Source: Afipia sp. GAS231 (GTDB lineage Bacteria; Pseudomonadota; Alphaproteobacteria; Rhizobiales; Xanthobacteraceae). Taken from it: a stretch of 64,000 bases of DNA. Every line of letters begins with the position of its first letter. Position 1 is the stretch's first letter. The notes under the pieces are model-generated. The model made no database searches. It was not told where the DNA came from and saw only the letters and a list, made by a program, of their open reading frames with translations. The DNA is taken from NCBI RefSeq assembly GCF_900103365.1, contig NZ_LT629703.1, positions 5,008,501 to 5,072,500 on the forward strand, in the 5' to 3' direction. Positions 1 to 8,593 of this stretch are shown one piece after another. Both the position numbers and the translations under genes were made by a program.

Positions 1-2
1 CC

Positions 3-1307
3 GTCGTGCCCCTCAACTTCCGGTTCGTCGCCACCGAGATCGAATATGTCGTCAACCACGCCGGCGCGCGGGCGCTGGTCTTCGACGCTGCCCTTGCGGA
101 TACGGTCAATCCACTCCGGACAGTGCTGCCCTCGGCCGCCAGCCGATACATCGTCACTGACGGCGACGGGACTTCCACCACTCACTCTTACGAAGCGTTG
201 ATCGCATCGGCAAGCGAAGCGCCGCCTCCCGAGCCGGCCGATCTGTCGGCGTGCTATTTCCAGGGCTACACGTCCGGCACGACCGGATTCCCGAAGGGGT
301 GCGTCAACCCGCATAGAGAATTCGCCGACTGCCTGCGCCGGATCGCGACGATCTACGGCATCACCGCTGACGATCGGGAACTGGTAGCGGCGCCTCTCTT
401 CCATGAGGCGCCCGCGCTGTTCGCGCTGCTGCAGATTTTCCGCGGCGGTACCGTCATCGTAACGAGCGACACTTCGCCGGCCAACGTCTTCGCAACGATC
501 GACCGGGAGAGTGCGACGTGGACCTTCATGGTGCCGACCATGTGGGCTGCGATGGTCAGCAGCGAAGAGATCGACCGGTTCGACCTCGGGTCCCTGCACC
601 TTCTTTTGAGCGGCGGATCGCCCCTGCTGACTCACACGAAGGAGGCGATCCTGAAACGACTTCCGAATGCCGGCCTCAACGAGTTCTACGGCGCTACCGA
701 AGTCGGCCTGGTGACAAACCTGCCTCCCGAGGACCAGAGACGCAAGGTCCGGTCGGTCGGCAAGCCGGTGATCGGGATGTTCGTCGAATTGAGGGACGAA
801 GACGGCAACGTCGTTCCGAGCGGAGAGGTCGGAGAAATCCACATCGGCGGGGCCACGATCATTCGGGAATACTTCAACAATCCGGAAGCGACGGCCCAGG
901 CGCGAAAGGGCAGCTTCTTCACCCTGGGCGATATGGGCCGCTTCGACGAGGAGGGCCATCTCTATATCGTCGATCGCAAGAAGGACATGATCATCAGCGG
1001 CGGCGAGAACATATTTCCGAATGACATCGAAGAGGTGATTTATCGGCACCCAGCGGTCGAAATGGCTGCCGTGGTCGGCGCTCCGGATCCCAAATGGGGT
1101 GAGATCGTCGTGGCTGCCGTCACGCTGAAGCCAGGCCATTCCCTCGACGAGGCTGAACTCATCGCCCACTGCAAGAATTTTCTGTCGAGCTTCAAGGTTC
1201 CGAAGAAGATCGATTTCCGGGACCAGATGCCGATGTCGTCGTTCGGCAAGATACTTCGGCGAGACGTTCGAAAATCATACTGGCAACAGCAGGAAGCGCA
1301 GGTTTGA
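3..1307 (+). CDS. Acyl/aryl-CoA ligase, AMP-forming, 5' end outside window
   Basis: ANL-superfamily ligase that would activate a carboxylic acid to its acyl-AMP and then to the CoA thioester in the cytoplasm. Visible motifs are the P-loop GYTSGTTGFPKG, the YGATE motif, the hinge DRKKDMIISGGENIFP, and the C-terminal catalytic lysine in SFGKILRRDVRK. About 434 codons are present against a usual 500-550. The frame is open from base 3, so the GTG at 6 is not the real start and the N-terminal domain lies upstream. The best general resemblance is to CaiC/FadD-type ligases; the substrate cannot be read from the sequence. It converges on the glxA-type gene ending at 1351. In this context an aromatic or short-chain acid from the catabolic pathway is a guess. 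Confidence 0.9.
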   Translation, partial: VVPLNFRFVATEIEYVVNHAGARALVFDAALADTVNPLRTVLPSAASRYIVTDGDGTSTTHSYEALIASASEAPPPEPADLSACYFQGYTSGTTGFPKGCVNPHREFADCLRRIATIYGITADDRELVAAPLFHEAPALFALLQIFRGGTVIVTSDTSPANVFATIDRESATWTFMVPTMWAAMVSSEEIDRFDLGSLHLLLSGGSPLLTHTKEAILKRLPNAGLNEFYGATEVGLVTNLPPEDQRRKVRSVGKPVIGMFVELRDEDGNVVPSGEVGEIHIGGATIIREYFNNPEATAQARKGSFFTLGDMGRFDEEGHLYIVDRKKDMIISGGENIFPNDIEEVIYRHPAVEMAAVVGAPDPKWGEIVVAAVTLKPGHSLDEAELIAHCKNFLSSFKVPKKIDFRDQMPMSSFGKILRRDVRKSYWQQQEAQV

Positions 1308-1350
1308 TCCGGGGAGACGGTCGCAGGGCAGCGTTGGAAAGGAAATGAGG

Positions 1351-2391
1351 TCAATTGCTTCCTTGGCCTGCCAGCCGTCGCATGTCAGTCGCTCGCCGCA
1401 ATGCGCGCGGCGGATGGCCGTACAGGCGCAAGAAGGCTCGGCGCATCCGCTCCTTATCGCCGAACCCGACGTTGCGCGCGATGACTTCGATCGGCTCGAT
1501 CCCCTCCTGCACACGTGGAAGGGCCACCTCGGCCCGCAAGCGCTCGACGGCCCGCGCAGGCGTGTCGCCTGTCTCCTTGAGAAACAAACGGGCGAATTGA
1601 CGGGAGCTGATCCGCGCAGCGCCGGCCATCCTTTCAACGGAAAGCGGTTCGTGGAGATGCTCGCGTGCGAACTTCAGCGCGTCTCTGACCCGATCGGAGG
1701 GAGGCTCAAGTTCGAGCATCGTCGAAAATTGCGACTGGCCGCCCGATCTGCGATGATAGACGACCATTTCACGTGCGACCGCCTTTGACGCATCAATCCC
1801 GAAATCGTCTTCAATCAGGGCCAACGTCAAATCGATGCCGGACGTTATCCCCGCGGATGTCCAGATATTGCCGTCCCTAGCGAAGATCTGATCTGCGCTG
1901 ACACGCACTTTGGGGAAACGCCTCTGCAACTCGGCTGCGTATCTCCAGTGCGTCGTCGCCACGCGACCATCCAGCAGTCCCGCCGCGGCCAGCAGAAAAG
2001 CTCCAGTGCAGACACTGGCGACGCGCCTAGCCAGTGGCGCGAGATCCTTGATGAGTTCGACGGTTTCGGCGTCACCCTCGAGAGGGCACTCGGCAGGACC
2101 GCCCACGACGAGCAGCGTATCGAGGTGGTTTTCGTCAGGTGTGGCCTTCAGCGTGTCGATAGGTACGCCGGAACAACTCGCGACGAGGCCACCGCGGGCC
2201 GTATAAACTGCGGTCAGGTAGGAAGCGCGCTTAATCCGCGTTGACAAATTCAACGCGCACAGAGGGCCGCTGAGATCGAGCAGTTCGAAGCCTGGAAAAA
2301 CCACCAGCCCGACAGTCCTAGAAGAACCCAGAGTCATCGCATTTGCCTTCTCTTGCGCCTCCATCTTGGGCAAGGCCGCCCGCGGCGTCAA
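1351..2391 (-). CDS. GlxA-family AraC-type transcriptional regulator
   Basis: 346 residues. The N-terminal DJ-1/PfpI-like domain (about residues 27-200) has the degenerate nucleophile-elbow motif SVCTGAFLLAAAGLL, followed by THWRY. The C-terminal AraC double helix-turn-helix (about 235-335) contains GAARISSRQFARLF and VIARNVGFGDKERMRRAF. The first methionine may be too early: MEAQEKANAM and MTLGSSRTVG are in-frame alternatives. The gene is divergent from the alpha/beta hydrolase at 2485 with 93 bp between them. In such pairs a GlxA-type protein usually activates the neighbouring operon in response to a small ligand bound by the PfpI domain. It is therefore the likely regulator of 2485-4444. 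Confidence 0.9.
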   Translation of the reverse strand: MTPRAALPKMEAQEKANAMTLGSSRTVGLVVFPGFELLDLSGPLCALNLSTRIKRASYLTAVYTARGGLVASCSGVPIDTLKATPDENHLDTLLVVGGPAECPLEGDAETVELIKDLAPLARRVASVCTGAFLLAAAGLLDGRVATTHWRYAAELQRRFPKVRVSADQIFARDGNIWTSAGITSGIDLTLALIEDDFGIDASKAVAREMVVYHRRSGGQSQFSTMLELEPPSDRVRDALKFAREHLHEPLSVERMAGAARISSRQFARLFLKETGDTPARAVERLRAEVALPRVQEGIEPIEVIARNVGFGDKERMRRAFLRLYGHPPRALRRATDMRRLAGQGSN

Positions 2392-2409
2392 TTCTTTGAT
2401 GGCTGAATT

Positions 2410-2425
2410 TGTCGCTTATATGTCG
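2410..2425 (+). promoter_or_regulatory. Possible AraC-type operator (TGTCG direct repeat)
   Basis: Two TGTCG copies at 2410-2414 and 2421-2425 are spaced 11 bp apart, one helical turn. They lie in the 93-bp divergent region between the GlxA-type regulator and the hydrolase operon. Direct repeats on one helix face are the usual recognition layout for AraC-family dimers. The assignment is inference from position. Confidence 0.35.
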
Positions 2426-2484
2426 TTTCTGCCATCTGGCGTTTCCACTACGGTGCCCTTGCACAACGGCGGTGAGAAAGCGCG

Positions 2485-3291
2485 ATGCCAGAACAGAACA
2501 TGTCATTCCTTCGTCGGAATCTAACCGTCAACGGGCTCGGTTTCAGCGTCCGCGACATCGGAAGCAAAGAGCCCGCGCTGGTCTTCATCCACTACTGGGG
2601 TGGAACGGGACGAACCTGGGATCTGGTCGCCAAGCCATTGTCCGAGCGCCACCGTTGCGTTGCTCCGGACCTCCGTGGCTGGGGGGAATCCGACAAAACG
2701 GCAACCGATTACGATCTTCGCACGCAGGCTGATGACGTGGCCGCCATCATCCAGTCCTTGGGACTTTCGCAATACATCCTCGTTGGCCAGTCGATGGGTG
2801 GAAAGATTGCTCAGATTTTGGGTTCACGTAGACCGAAGGGTCTAAACGGACTGGTATTGGTCGCGCCTGCTCCTCCCACTCCGCTCGGAGTTCCAAAGGA
2901 GCAAAGGGACGCGATTCTGGCCAGCTATCAGACCGCCACAGGCGTCGAGGCCGCGCTCTCGATTTTGACGGCAAGACAGCTTTCTCCAAAACTCCGACAG
3001 CAGGTCGTCGACGACAGCATCGGAGGGGCGCCGGCAGCCAAGAGTGCCTGGACGCAAGCAGGCATGACGCTCGACGTCACAGACCTTGTCGGAAAGATCA
3101 ACGTTCCCACGACGGTCATCCTCGGGGACGCGGACAAGGTGGAGAACGAGCCTTTGTTGCGGCGCGAACTGGCGAGCCGCATCGCCGGAACGGAATTCAT
3201 CATCCTGCCGGGCGTCGGTCATCTGTCGCCATTGGAAGCGCCGAACGAATTGGCGGCGGCGATCGCGAAGGCTGTTTCGAGGATGATGTAG
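2485..3291 (+). CDS. Alpha/beta hydrolase
   Basis: 268 residues, a typical length for a single-domain alpha/beta hydrolase. The oxyanion region is FIHYWGGTGRTW, where most relatives have HG. The nucleophile elbow GQSMGG puts the serine at about residue 103, the acid is Asp215 in LGDADKV, and the base is His246 in GVGHLSPLE. The triad is therefore complete, and an esterase, C-C hydrolase or amidase activity is possible. There is no signal peptide, so it is cytoplasmic. It is the first gene of a run that continues with the DJ-1/PfpI gene (75 bp on) and a small protein gene. A short decayed copy of the same C-terminus lies at 26627-26728. The substrate is unknown. Confidence 0.88.
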   Translation: MPEQNMSFLRRNLTVNGLGFSVRDIGSKEPALVFIHYWGGTGRTWDLVAKPLSERHRCVAPDLRGWGESDKTATDYDLRTQADDVAAIIQSLGLSQYILVGQSMGGKIAQILGSRRPKGLNGLVLVAPAPPTPLGVPKEQRDAILASYQTATGVEAALSILTARQLSPKLRQQVVDDSIGGAPAAKSAWTQAGMTLDVTDLVGKINVPTTVILGDADKVENEPLLRRELASRIAGTEFIILPGVGHLSPLEAPNELAAAIAKAVSRMM

Positions 3292-3366
3292 CGCGCATTT
3301 GGAGACCGGGATCTGCCTCCGGCGGGCTCTCACAATTTCACAGCACTCAGACAAGCGAGGTCACCT

Positions 3367-4056
3367 ATGAAGGTACTTGCGGTTGCTTTTCCTGGCTTCA
3401 CATTCATCGACTTGGCCGGCCCGATGCAGGCCTTCATGATGCTTCCCGGATTCTCCTCCCAGGTCGTCTGGCATAGCAAGGGTACCATCGATTCCGATGC
3501 CGGCGTCAGCGTCCAGGCGACCGAGGATTTTGGGAGCTGCTGGAAGGATCCGGACATCCTGTTCGTTCCCGGCAACACCGTCTCTCTCTTCAAGCTGTTG
3601 CAGGACGATCGGACGCTCGACGTCATAGCCGATCTCGGAAGTGGTGCAAAGTGGATCACGAGCGTTTGCAACGGCTCTCTGTTGCTGGGCGCGGCGGGAC
3701 TCCTGAAAGGCTATAAGGCAGGCTCCTATTGGTACACCCGGGAGCATCTGAGCTTGTTCGGCGCCATCCCGACCGACGCCAGGTATGTGATCGACCGGAA
3801 TCGTGCGACCGGCGGAGGCATGACTGCGGGAGTTGATTTCGGTCTTGCCATGGTCGGTCACATCGCGGGAGAGGCCGTCGGCCGCGTGGCCGAGTTGTGC
3901 TTTGAGTATGCGCCGCAACCTCCTTTCGGAACCGGTCGACCTGAGCTGGCCGATCCCGCAACATTGGCCAAAACGACAGAAGCGCTGAAGCATCTGATGC
4001 CGGTCGAACAACTGGAGGGCGTGAGAGCGCGCCGCTTGGCCATGGGAAAACTCTAG
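3367..4056 (+). CDS. DJ-1/PfpI family protein, isonitrile-hydratase-like, altered active site
   Basis: 229 residues covering one DJ-1/PfpI domain, preceded by a good ribosome site (GAGGT about 8 nt before ATG). The nucleophile cysteine is at about residue 101 in SVCNGSLLLGAAGLL. True isonitrile hydratases carry CTGS; here threonine is replaced by asparagine. The later THW motif is replaced by GSYWY, although DLAGP near residue 17 is kept. It may therefore act on a different substrate from its paralogue at 7855. Its neighbours are an alpha/beta hydrolase upstream and a small protein 37 bp downstream. Control by the divergent GlxA-type regulator at 1351 is likely. Family membership is clear; the reaction is not. 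Confidence 0.85.
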   Translation: MKVLAVAFPGFTFIDLAGPMQAFMMLPGFSSQVVWHSKGTIDSDAGVSVQATEDFGSCWKDPDILFVPGNTVSLFKLLQDDRTLDVIADLGSGAKWITSVCNGSLLLGAAGLLKGYKAGSYWYTREHLSLFGAIPTDARYVIDRNRATGGGMTAGVDFGLAMVGHIAGEAVGRVAELCFEYAPQPPFGTGRPELADPATLAKTTEALKHLMPVEQLEGVRARRLAMGKL

Positions 4057-4093
4057 GAGCTGGCCCGGCTCAACATTCTTGTGAGGTGACATC

Positions 4094-4444
4094 ATGCAGC
4101 AGATCTTCATCGAACTCTACAACTATGCTCCCGCCTGGAGCAAATGCTCCGAAACCGAGCGGACCGATTTGGTCAACAAGGTCATCGAAGCCGCGAACGG
4201 ATTGAAATCTGCTGGAGTCGATGTAATCGCTTACGGCAAGAACTCTCGCGAGACCGATCGCCGTGCGTCGTACGACTTCTTTTGCGTCTATCGTGTGCCG
4301 AGCGTCGAGTTTCAGCGCGAGTTCGAGCGTCAGATCACCGCATCTGGTTGGTACAATTACTTCGAGCAGGTGAACATTAGCGGCGCTGCAGAGGATTATG
4401 CAGATGTGTTGCTCGGCAACGCCAAGATGGTTCGCCCTGGCTGA
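4094..4444 (+). CDS. Small conserved-looking protein, possible ferredoxin-like fold (Dabb-like)
   Basis: 116 residues starting MQQIFIELYNYAPAW, preceded by GAGGTGACATC with a clear ribosome site. The protein is soluble with no signal or membrane segment. Alternating strand-helix segments, a length just over 100 residues and a start with IELYN recall small ferredoxin-like (Dabb/DUF6616-like) proteins, but I cannot assign a family with certainty. It is the last gene of the hydrolase and DJ-1 run (37 bp gap), so a role in the same pathway is likely. No catalytic motif is evident. Confidence 0.75.
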   Translation: MQQIFIELYNYAPAWSKCSETERTDLVNKVIEAANGLKSAGVDVIAYGKNSRETDRRASYDFFCVYRVPSVEFQREFERQITASGWYNYFEQVNISGAAEDYADVLLGNAKMVRPG

Positions 4445-4466
4445 GCCTCTCCAACGAGGCGTTGCC

Positions 4467-4499
4467 GACTACCGAGGCCGTGTTGCTGTGGTGACGGGC
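4467..4499 (+). pseudogene. Possible remnant of a short-chain dehydrogenase N-terminus
   Basis: Eleven codons read DYRGRVAVVTG, the usual start of an SDR Rossmann fold, but the expected glycine-rich TGxxxGxG continuation is missing. The stretch lies in the 111-bp gap between the small protein and the convergent CoA ligase. It is very short and could be chance. Confidence 0.2.
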
Positions 4500-4555
4500 G
4501 ATGATTGCCTTCGTCCGACTTCGACTGTGGCTCTCGCAGGGCGCCATTCGGCGGC

Positions 4556-6178
4556 CTACACGATTCGTGCGGTGCTATTACCCCAGTAGCGGTCGCGCAG
4601 TATGCGTTTATATAGCTTGCCCGTCGGCAGCCGCGGCAGTTCTACCTCGAAATCGATCGAGCGCGGCACTTTCTGGCGTGACAGCGACTTCACACAGAAG
4701 GCGATCAGCTCATCTGTCAGCTCTGCGCTGGGCTCGACGCCTGGCATCGGCTGCACCACCGCTTTCACCTCTTCGCCGAGGTCCGCATTAGGCACGCCGA
4801 AGACGGCGGCATCGGCAACCTTGGGATGGGTGATCAACAGATTCTCGCATTCCTGCGGGTAGATGTTAACGCCGCCCGAGATGATCATGAAGGTCGCACG
4901 ATCAGTGAGGTAGAGGAAATTGTCGTCGTCGACGTAGCCGATGTCGCCGACGGTGCTCATGCTCCCGTCCAGCGAGCACGCCTCCCTGGTCTTCTCGGGG
5001 TCGTTGAAATACTCGAACGGCGAGCCGGTCTTGAACCAAACGGTGCCCGGCGAACCTTTCGGGCAGCGTTGCATATTTTCGTCGAGTATATGCAGATCGC
5101 CAAACAGAACGCGCCCGACAGTGCCCCGGTGTGCCAGCCATTCCTCGCTGTTGCACGCGGTGAAGCCGAGGCCTTCGGTGGCGCCGTAATACTCGTGGAT
5201 TATCGGCCCCCACCATTTGATCATGTCGTCCTTGACCTCGGCGGGGCAGGGCGCCGCGCCATGCACGGCGATCTCCAGGGATGAGAGGTCGTATCGCTTG
5301 CGTTCCTCGTCCGGCAGCTTCAGCATACGCGAGAACATGGTCGGCACGAGTTGCGTATGCGTGACGCCCCATTGCTCGACCAGCCGCAGATAGCTCTCGG
5401 GGTCGAAATTTTCCATGATGATCGCAGTGCCGCCGGCACGGATAGTGAGATTTACGGCGGCTTGCGGAGCCGAGTGATAGAGCGGAGCGGGTGAGAGAAA
5501 GGTCATGCCTTCGTGATATTTCCAGATCTTGTATAGAAAATCGAAGACCGGCAGGTTCTGGGCCGGCGGCTGCTCCGCCAGCGGCCGTAGGATTCCTTTC
5601 GGCCTCCCCGTCGTGCCGGACGAATAGAGCATCGCTGTGCCGAGGCTCTCATCCACAATCGGCGTCTTCGGTAGACGCTTCGTCACGGCTTCGAGGCCCA
5701 CGATACGGTCGCTGCTACCGTCACCGTCGGCGACGATGCAGAGCTCGATTTTCGGACAGGCCTCGATCGCCTCGCGCGCGACGTCGAGCTTTGCTCTCGA
5801 TGTGATCAGGACGCGCGACTCGCTGTTGTCGAGGATATAGGCAAGCTCGCTGGGGGTGAGATAGGAGTTGACGCAGGTGAAATAGAGGCCCGCGCGTTCG
5901 CCGGCGCCGCAGGCTTCGAGATACCTGCTATTGTTCTCCATAAAGATCGAAAAGTGATCAAGCCGCTTCAGTCCTCGATCGCGCAACAGGTGCGCCAGGC
6001 GATTGGAGCGTGCGTCCAGTTCGCGATAGGTCACAGTCTCGCCGGTGCTCGCCATGATGAAGGCCGGTTGCAGCGGGCGTGTGTTGACATGCTTGCCGGT
6101 GTACATCGACTCAATCCCCGCTGGTGGAGCAAAACCTCTCGGGAGGTCTTGTGGCGGATCTGGAGAATCGAAATCCAA
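4556..6178 (-). CDS. Acyl-CoA synthetase, AMP-forming (FadD-like)
   Basis: 540 residues, full length for the ANL superfamily. Motifs in order are the P-loop SSGTTGRPKGILRP, YGATEG, the hinge DRATFMIISGGVNIYPQE, and the C-terminal catalytic lysine in PTGKLYKRILRD. It makes an acyl-AMP and then an acyl-CoA in the cytoplasm. It resembles long/medium-chain acyl-CoA synthetases of the FadD3/FadD13 group rather than benzoate-CoA ligase, but the substrate is not determined. It is transcribed leftward and alone, converging on the 4094 gene. A GAACGTTC palindrome 58 bp upstream of the start suggests TetR-type control, as is common for fatty-acid-activation genes. Confidence 0.92.
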   Translation of the reverse strand: MDFDSPDPPQDLPRGFAPPAGIESMYTGKHVNTRPLQPAFIMASTGETVTYRELDARSNRLAHLLRDRGLKRLDHFSIFMENNSRYLEACGAGERAGLYFTCVNSYLTPSELAYILDNSESRVLITSRAKLDVAREAIEACPKIELCIVADGDGSSDRIVGLEAVTKRLPKTPIVDESLGTAMLYSSGTTGRPKGILRPLAEQPPAQNLPVFDFLYKIWKYHEGMTFLSPAPLYHSAPQAAVNLTIRAGGTAIIMENFDPESYLRLVEQWGVTHTQLVPTMFSRMLKLPDEERKRYDLSSLEIAVHGAAPCPAEVKDDMIKWWGPIIHEYYGATEGLGFTACNSEEWLAHRGTVGRVLFGDLHILDENMQRCPKGSPGTVWFKTGSPFEYFNDPEKTREACSLDGSMSTVGDIGYVDDDNFLYLTDRATFMIISGGVNIYPQECENLLITHPKVADAAVFGVPNADLGEEVKAVVQPMPGVEPSAELTDELIAFCVKSLSRQKVPRSIDFEVELPRLPTGKLYKRILRDRYWGNSTARIV

Positions 6179-6235
6179 GGCCTCGTTTTTGATTAATGCG
6201 GGCGCGCAAGCTAAGACCTCCCTTAAAAACTTATT

Positions 6236-6243
6236 GAACGTTC
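6236..6243. promoter_or_regulatory. Palindrome upstream of the acyl-CoA synthetase gene
   Basis: The 8-bp perfect palindrome GAACGTTC sits in an AT-rich stretch (ATTGAACGTTCGTTAGAT) 58 bp before the start of the ligase. Such GAACGTTC-centred sites are typical of TetR-family repressors of acyl-CoA genes. No tetR gene is in the window. Confidence 0.35.
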
Positions 6244-6654
6244 GTTAGATTTTATAGACCTGCTGCTGGAAAAGCAAGGGATGAAAAGGAGCGTACTTGG
6301 GGGAAGCCGGCCTCGCGAACCGGATGGCCGGAGGAACGAGACCTGTGCCCAGGTTGCGATCTTTGGGACAAGAAATGGCCTCAGCGGGGCGCTCTGCTGC
6401 AACGCAGGTGCGTGCAGCACAGACGCCGCCATCTCATTCCGATCGGGCCGCAGCCGATCGCCCTTGGCGGCGGGCGTCAATTAATCGATGTTCGCGAGCG
6501 AGCGGGCGAGCGTCGGTCGGATCGATAGAACTGAACTGCCTTTAGATGTCACCGCGGAGATAATTCCGCATGAAACGGACGTTATGGTTGACCTCCCAAC
6601 CAGCCGGACGTCCACCGACGACGAAAACATCAAGAGACGGACAGGAGTGGTGTC
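6244..6654. other. Gap without a recognisable gene
   Basis: About 410 bases between the ligase promoter and the duplicated remnant region. The open frames on both strands are short, arginine-rich and without known motifs. The right part (from about 6500) may be more of the decayed membrane-protein gene seen intact-frame at 11129-11367, since both contain GATAATTCCG at comparable distance from the shared repeat. Nothing else is seen. Confidence 0.4.
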
Positions 6655-6668
6655 CAAACTCCTGACTA

Positions 6669-6812
6669 GGCCGTTCAGGAAGACCCGAGCTGGCCTGACT
6701 GGTACACGCCCTTCGAAGGCACGCTTCGGGGTTTCCGCCGGCGCAACACTCACTTAACCCGTGTCGCGAAGATCTTCCGAATTGTTCTGCGCAACTACTG
6801 ATTACCGGGCCT
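6669..6812. repeat. Direct repeat copy 1 (degraded), partner of 11337-11480
   Basis: About 144 bp align with 11337-11480 in the same orientation. Long identical stretches include GGCCGTTCAGGAAGACC, GGCGCAACACTCACTT and AGATCTTCCGAATTGTTCT. The shared segment holds the end of a rightward frame (AVQED..WP) and the end of a leftward LysR frame. The copy here is decayed in both frames. Confidence 0.85.
6750..6807 (-). pseudogene. LysR regulator C-terminal remnant
   Basis: Read on the minus strand the codons give GNQ-stop-LRRTIRKIFATRVK-stop. This matches the last residues of the intact LysR at 11416, which ends GNQWLRRTIRKIFATPAK. The tryptophan codon TGG has become TAG. Nothing of the remaining 270 codons is left, because the convergent-side DNA is the 3' end of the GlxA-type gene at 6802. 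The remnant marks a deletion or insertion breakpoint next to that regulator. Confidence 0.8.
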
Positions 6813-7803
6813 TGCCGAAATGCTCTCGTATCCACCCGGGAGTAACACCTAGTTGACGGTGGAACGCCCGTCGCATCTGCTCTTGCGATCCGAAACCACA
6901 TCGCGATGCCACGACTGCCGGCGGAGCGCTAGTCGTTTCCAGCATCATGCGGGCGCGAGAAACCCGGAGCAGCTCGATGGCCCCGGCAGGCGATTGTCCG
7001 ACCGTTTCGGTGAAGCGCCGCTGAAAGGTTCGCGAGGACTGCCCCGATGTCTTTGCCAGCTCATCGATTGTCCATGGACGGTTCAATGACGAACCCACCA
7101 ACTCCATCAATCTCCCATAGTCGCCGGGACTTGACTGCTGTTGCAAAGCCAATGGTTCGCTGAACTGCGCCTGGCCACCGGGCCTGCGCAGGTAGACGAC
7201 CAGGTTGCGCGCAATCTGCGCGGCCAATGCCTGTCCGTAGTCTTCCTCGACGAGGGCCAGCGCCATATCGATGCCGGCGGTTACCCCGGCCGAAGTCCAG
7301 ATTGCGCCGTCGCGGACGAAAATCGGATCGTTCAAAACTTTGATATCGGGATACCTGGCGGCGAGGTGCGCGCAGCTTCGCCAATGAGTGGTGGCCTTCC
7401 TTCCCGCCAGAACCCCTGTCTCCGCTAGCAAAAACGCACCCGTGCAAACTGTGCAGACCCGACGGATCGATCCGGCCGCGCGGCGAAGCGCTTCAACGAG
7501 ACGGCCATCCCGCGTTGCCGCCTCAACTCCTGGCCCACCCGGTATGACGAGAGTGTCGGCGCCCTCCAGCGCCTCGAGGCCGTGATCCACCATGAGGCTC
7601 GGACCGGCCGATGCTTCCACGCGGCCGCGTTCCACCGCGGCGATAACGATTTCGTAGCCCGGAACCGTACCCTCGCGGTTTGCGAGGGCGAACACCTGAA
7701 GCGGACCGACGAGGTCGAGGGGTTGGTGGTCAGCGTAGGCGAGGAAGACAACCCGTCGCGACAGGATTGGCGCAAAAGGTGGGTGCTTTGTCGTTCTCGC
7801 CAT
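6802..7803 (-). CDS. GlxA-family AraC-type transcriptional regulator
   Basis: 333 residues. The N-terminal DJ-1/PfpI-like domain (about 15-190) contains TVCTGAFLLAETGVL, THWRS and IWTSAGVTAGID. The C-terminal AraC helix-turn-helix pair (about 225-330) contains TSGQSSRTFQRRF and SRCGFGSQEQMRRAF. It is divergent from the DJ-1/PfpI gene at 7855 with only 51 bp between the start codons. A 14-bp inverted repeat lies in that gap, so it very probably controls the 7855-11128 operon. It is a paralogue of the regulator at 1351. Its last codons overlap the edge of a decayed LysR tail, so its 3' flank was rearranged. Confidence 0.92.
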   Translation of the reverse strand: MARTTKHPPFAPILSRRVVFLAYADHQPLDLVGPLQVFALANREGTVPGYEIVIAAVERGRVEASAGPSLMVDHGLEALEGADTLVIPGGPGVEAATRDGRLVEALRRAAGSIRRVCTVCTGAFLLAETGVLAGRKATTHWRSCAHLAARYPDIKVLNDPIFVRDGAIWTSAGVTAGIDMALALVEEDYGQALAAQIARNLVVYLRRPGGQAQFSEPLALQQQSSPGDYGRLMELVGSSLNRPWTIDELAKTSGQSSRTFQRRFTETVGQSPAGAIELLRVSRARMMLETTSAPPAVVASRCGFGSQEQMRRAFHRQLGVTPGWIREHFGKAR

Positions 7804-7833
7804 ACCGCTCGATAGTAGACTTAAACATCGCCC

Positions 7834-7847
7834 ACAATATCGATTGT
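7834..7847. promoter_or_regulatory. Inverted repeat in the divergent glxA/DJ-1 promoter
   Basis: ACAAT-ATCG-ATTGT is a perfect inverted repeat, centred 14 bp before the DJ-1/PfpI start and about 37 bp before the regulator start. It is a candidate operator for the GlxA-type regulator. The binding is inferred from position only. Confidence 0.4.
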
Positions 7848-7854
7848 AGCAAAA

Positions 7855-8559
7855 ATGTCAGAAAAAGCCTTGAGCGTAGGTATGATCATGTTCCCGGGGA
7901 TCACTCAGCTCGACCTCACTGGTCCCCTTGAGGTGCTCAGTTCGGTACCGGACTGGAAGGTTGAGCTAGTCGCTCACACGTTGCAGCCCGTAGTCTCGGG
8001 GCGCGGCTTCAAGTTTTCACCGACCCAGACATTCGATCGCGCGCCTCAGTACGACCTGTTGGTGGTCCCAGGCGGCCCGGGTGTAGACGTCGCGATTTTG
8101 GATGAACCGCTCGTTTCATTCGTGCGCAAACAGGCGATTGGCGCGCGCTACGTTTTTGGAATATGCACCGGATCTCTGGTCCTCGGCGCCGCCGGACTGC
8201 TCACCGGTCGCCGGGCGAGCACTCACTGGCAAGCGGTTGATTTCCTGCCTTCGTTCGGCGCCATCGCATCGCACGAGCGCATGACGGTCGACGGATCCCT
8301 CTTCACCTCGGGAGGCGTTACCGCCGGGATCGATATGGCATTGGAGGTCGTAGGGATAATCGCCGGCGCGGATGTCGCTCAGGGCGTGCAACTTCTCCTG
8401 GAATACGACCCGGCGCCACCATTCAACGCGGGCACTCCGCGAACCGCGCCCAAGGATGTCGTCGACAAGCTACGGACGGCCAGTTCGGGCCGTTACTTGG
8501 ATCGAGCCGAAGCCGTTCGGAAAGCCGCTGCGCATCTTTCGCAAAGCGCGGTGGCCTGA
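7855..8559 (+). CDS. DJ-1/PfpI family protein, isonitrile hydratase-like
   Basis: 234 residues, one DJ-1/PfpI domain. It keeps the motifs of isonitrile hydratase (InhA): DLTGPLEVL near residue 20, the nucleophile cysteine at about residue 104 in GICTGSLVLGAAGLL, THW, and FTSGGVTAGIDM. Isonitrile hydratase turns an isonitrile into the N-substituted formamide, and that is the best functional guess, although DJ-1 homologues are diverse. It is the first gene of an operon with an MHS transporter (34 bp on) and an aminotransferase (15 bp further). That layout fits uptake and breakdown of an amino-acid-derived compound. The ribosome site is weak. Confidence 0.85.
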   Translation: MSEKALSVGMIMFPGITQLDLTGPLEVLSSVPDWKVELVAHTLQPVVSGRGFKFSPTQTFDRAPQYDLLVVPGGPGVDVAILDEPLVSFVRKQAIGARYVFGICTGSLVLGAAGLLTGRRASTHWQAVDFLPSFGAIASHERMTVDGSLFTSGGVTAGIDMALEVVGIIAGADVAQGVQLLLEYDPAPPFNAGTPRTAPKDVVDKLRTASSGRYLDRAEAVRKAAAHLSQSAVA

Positions 8560-8593
8560 ACGCTCCAATTTTTTCAGCGTGGGGGGCGTTTAA

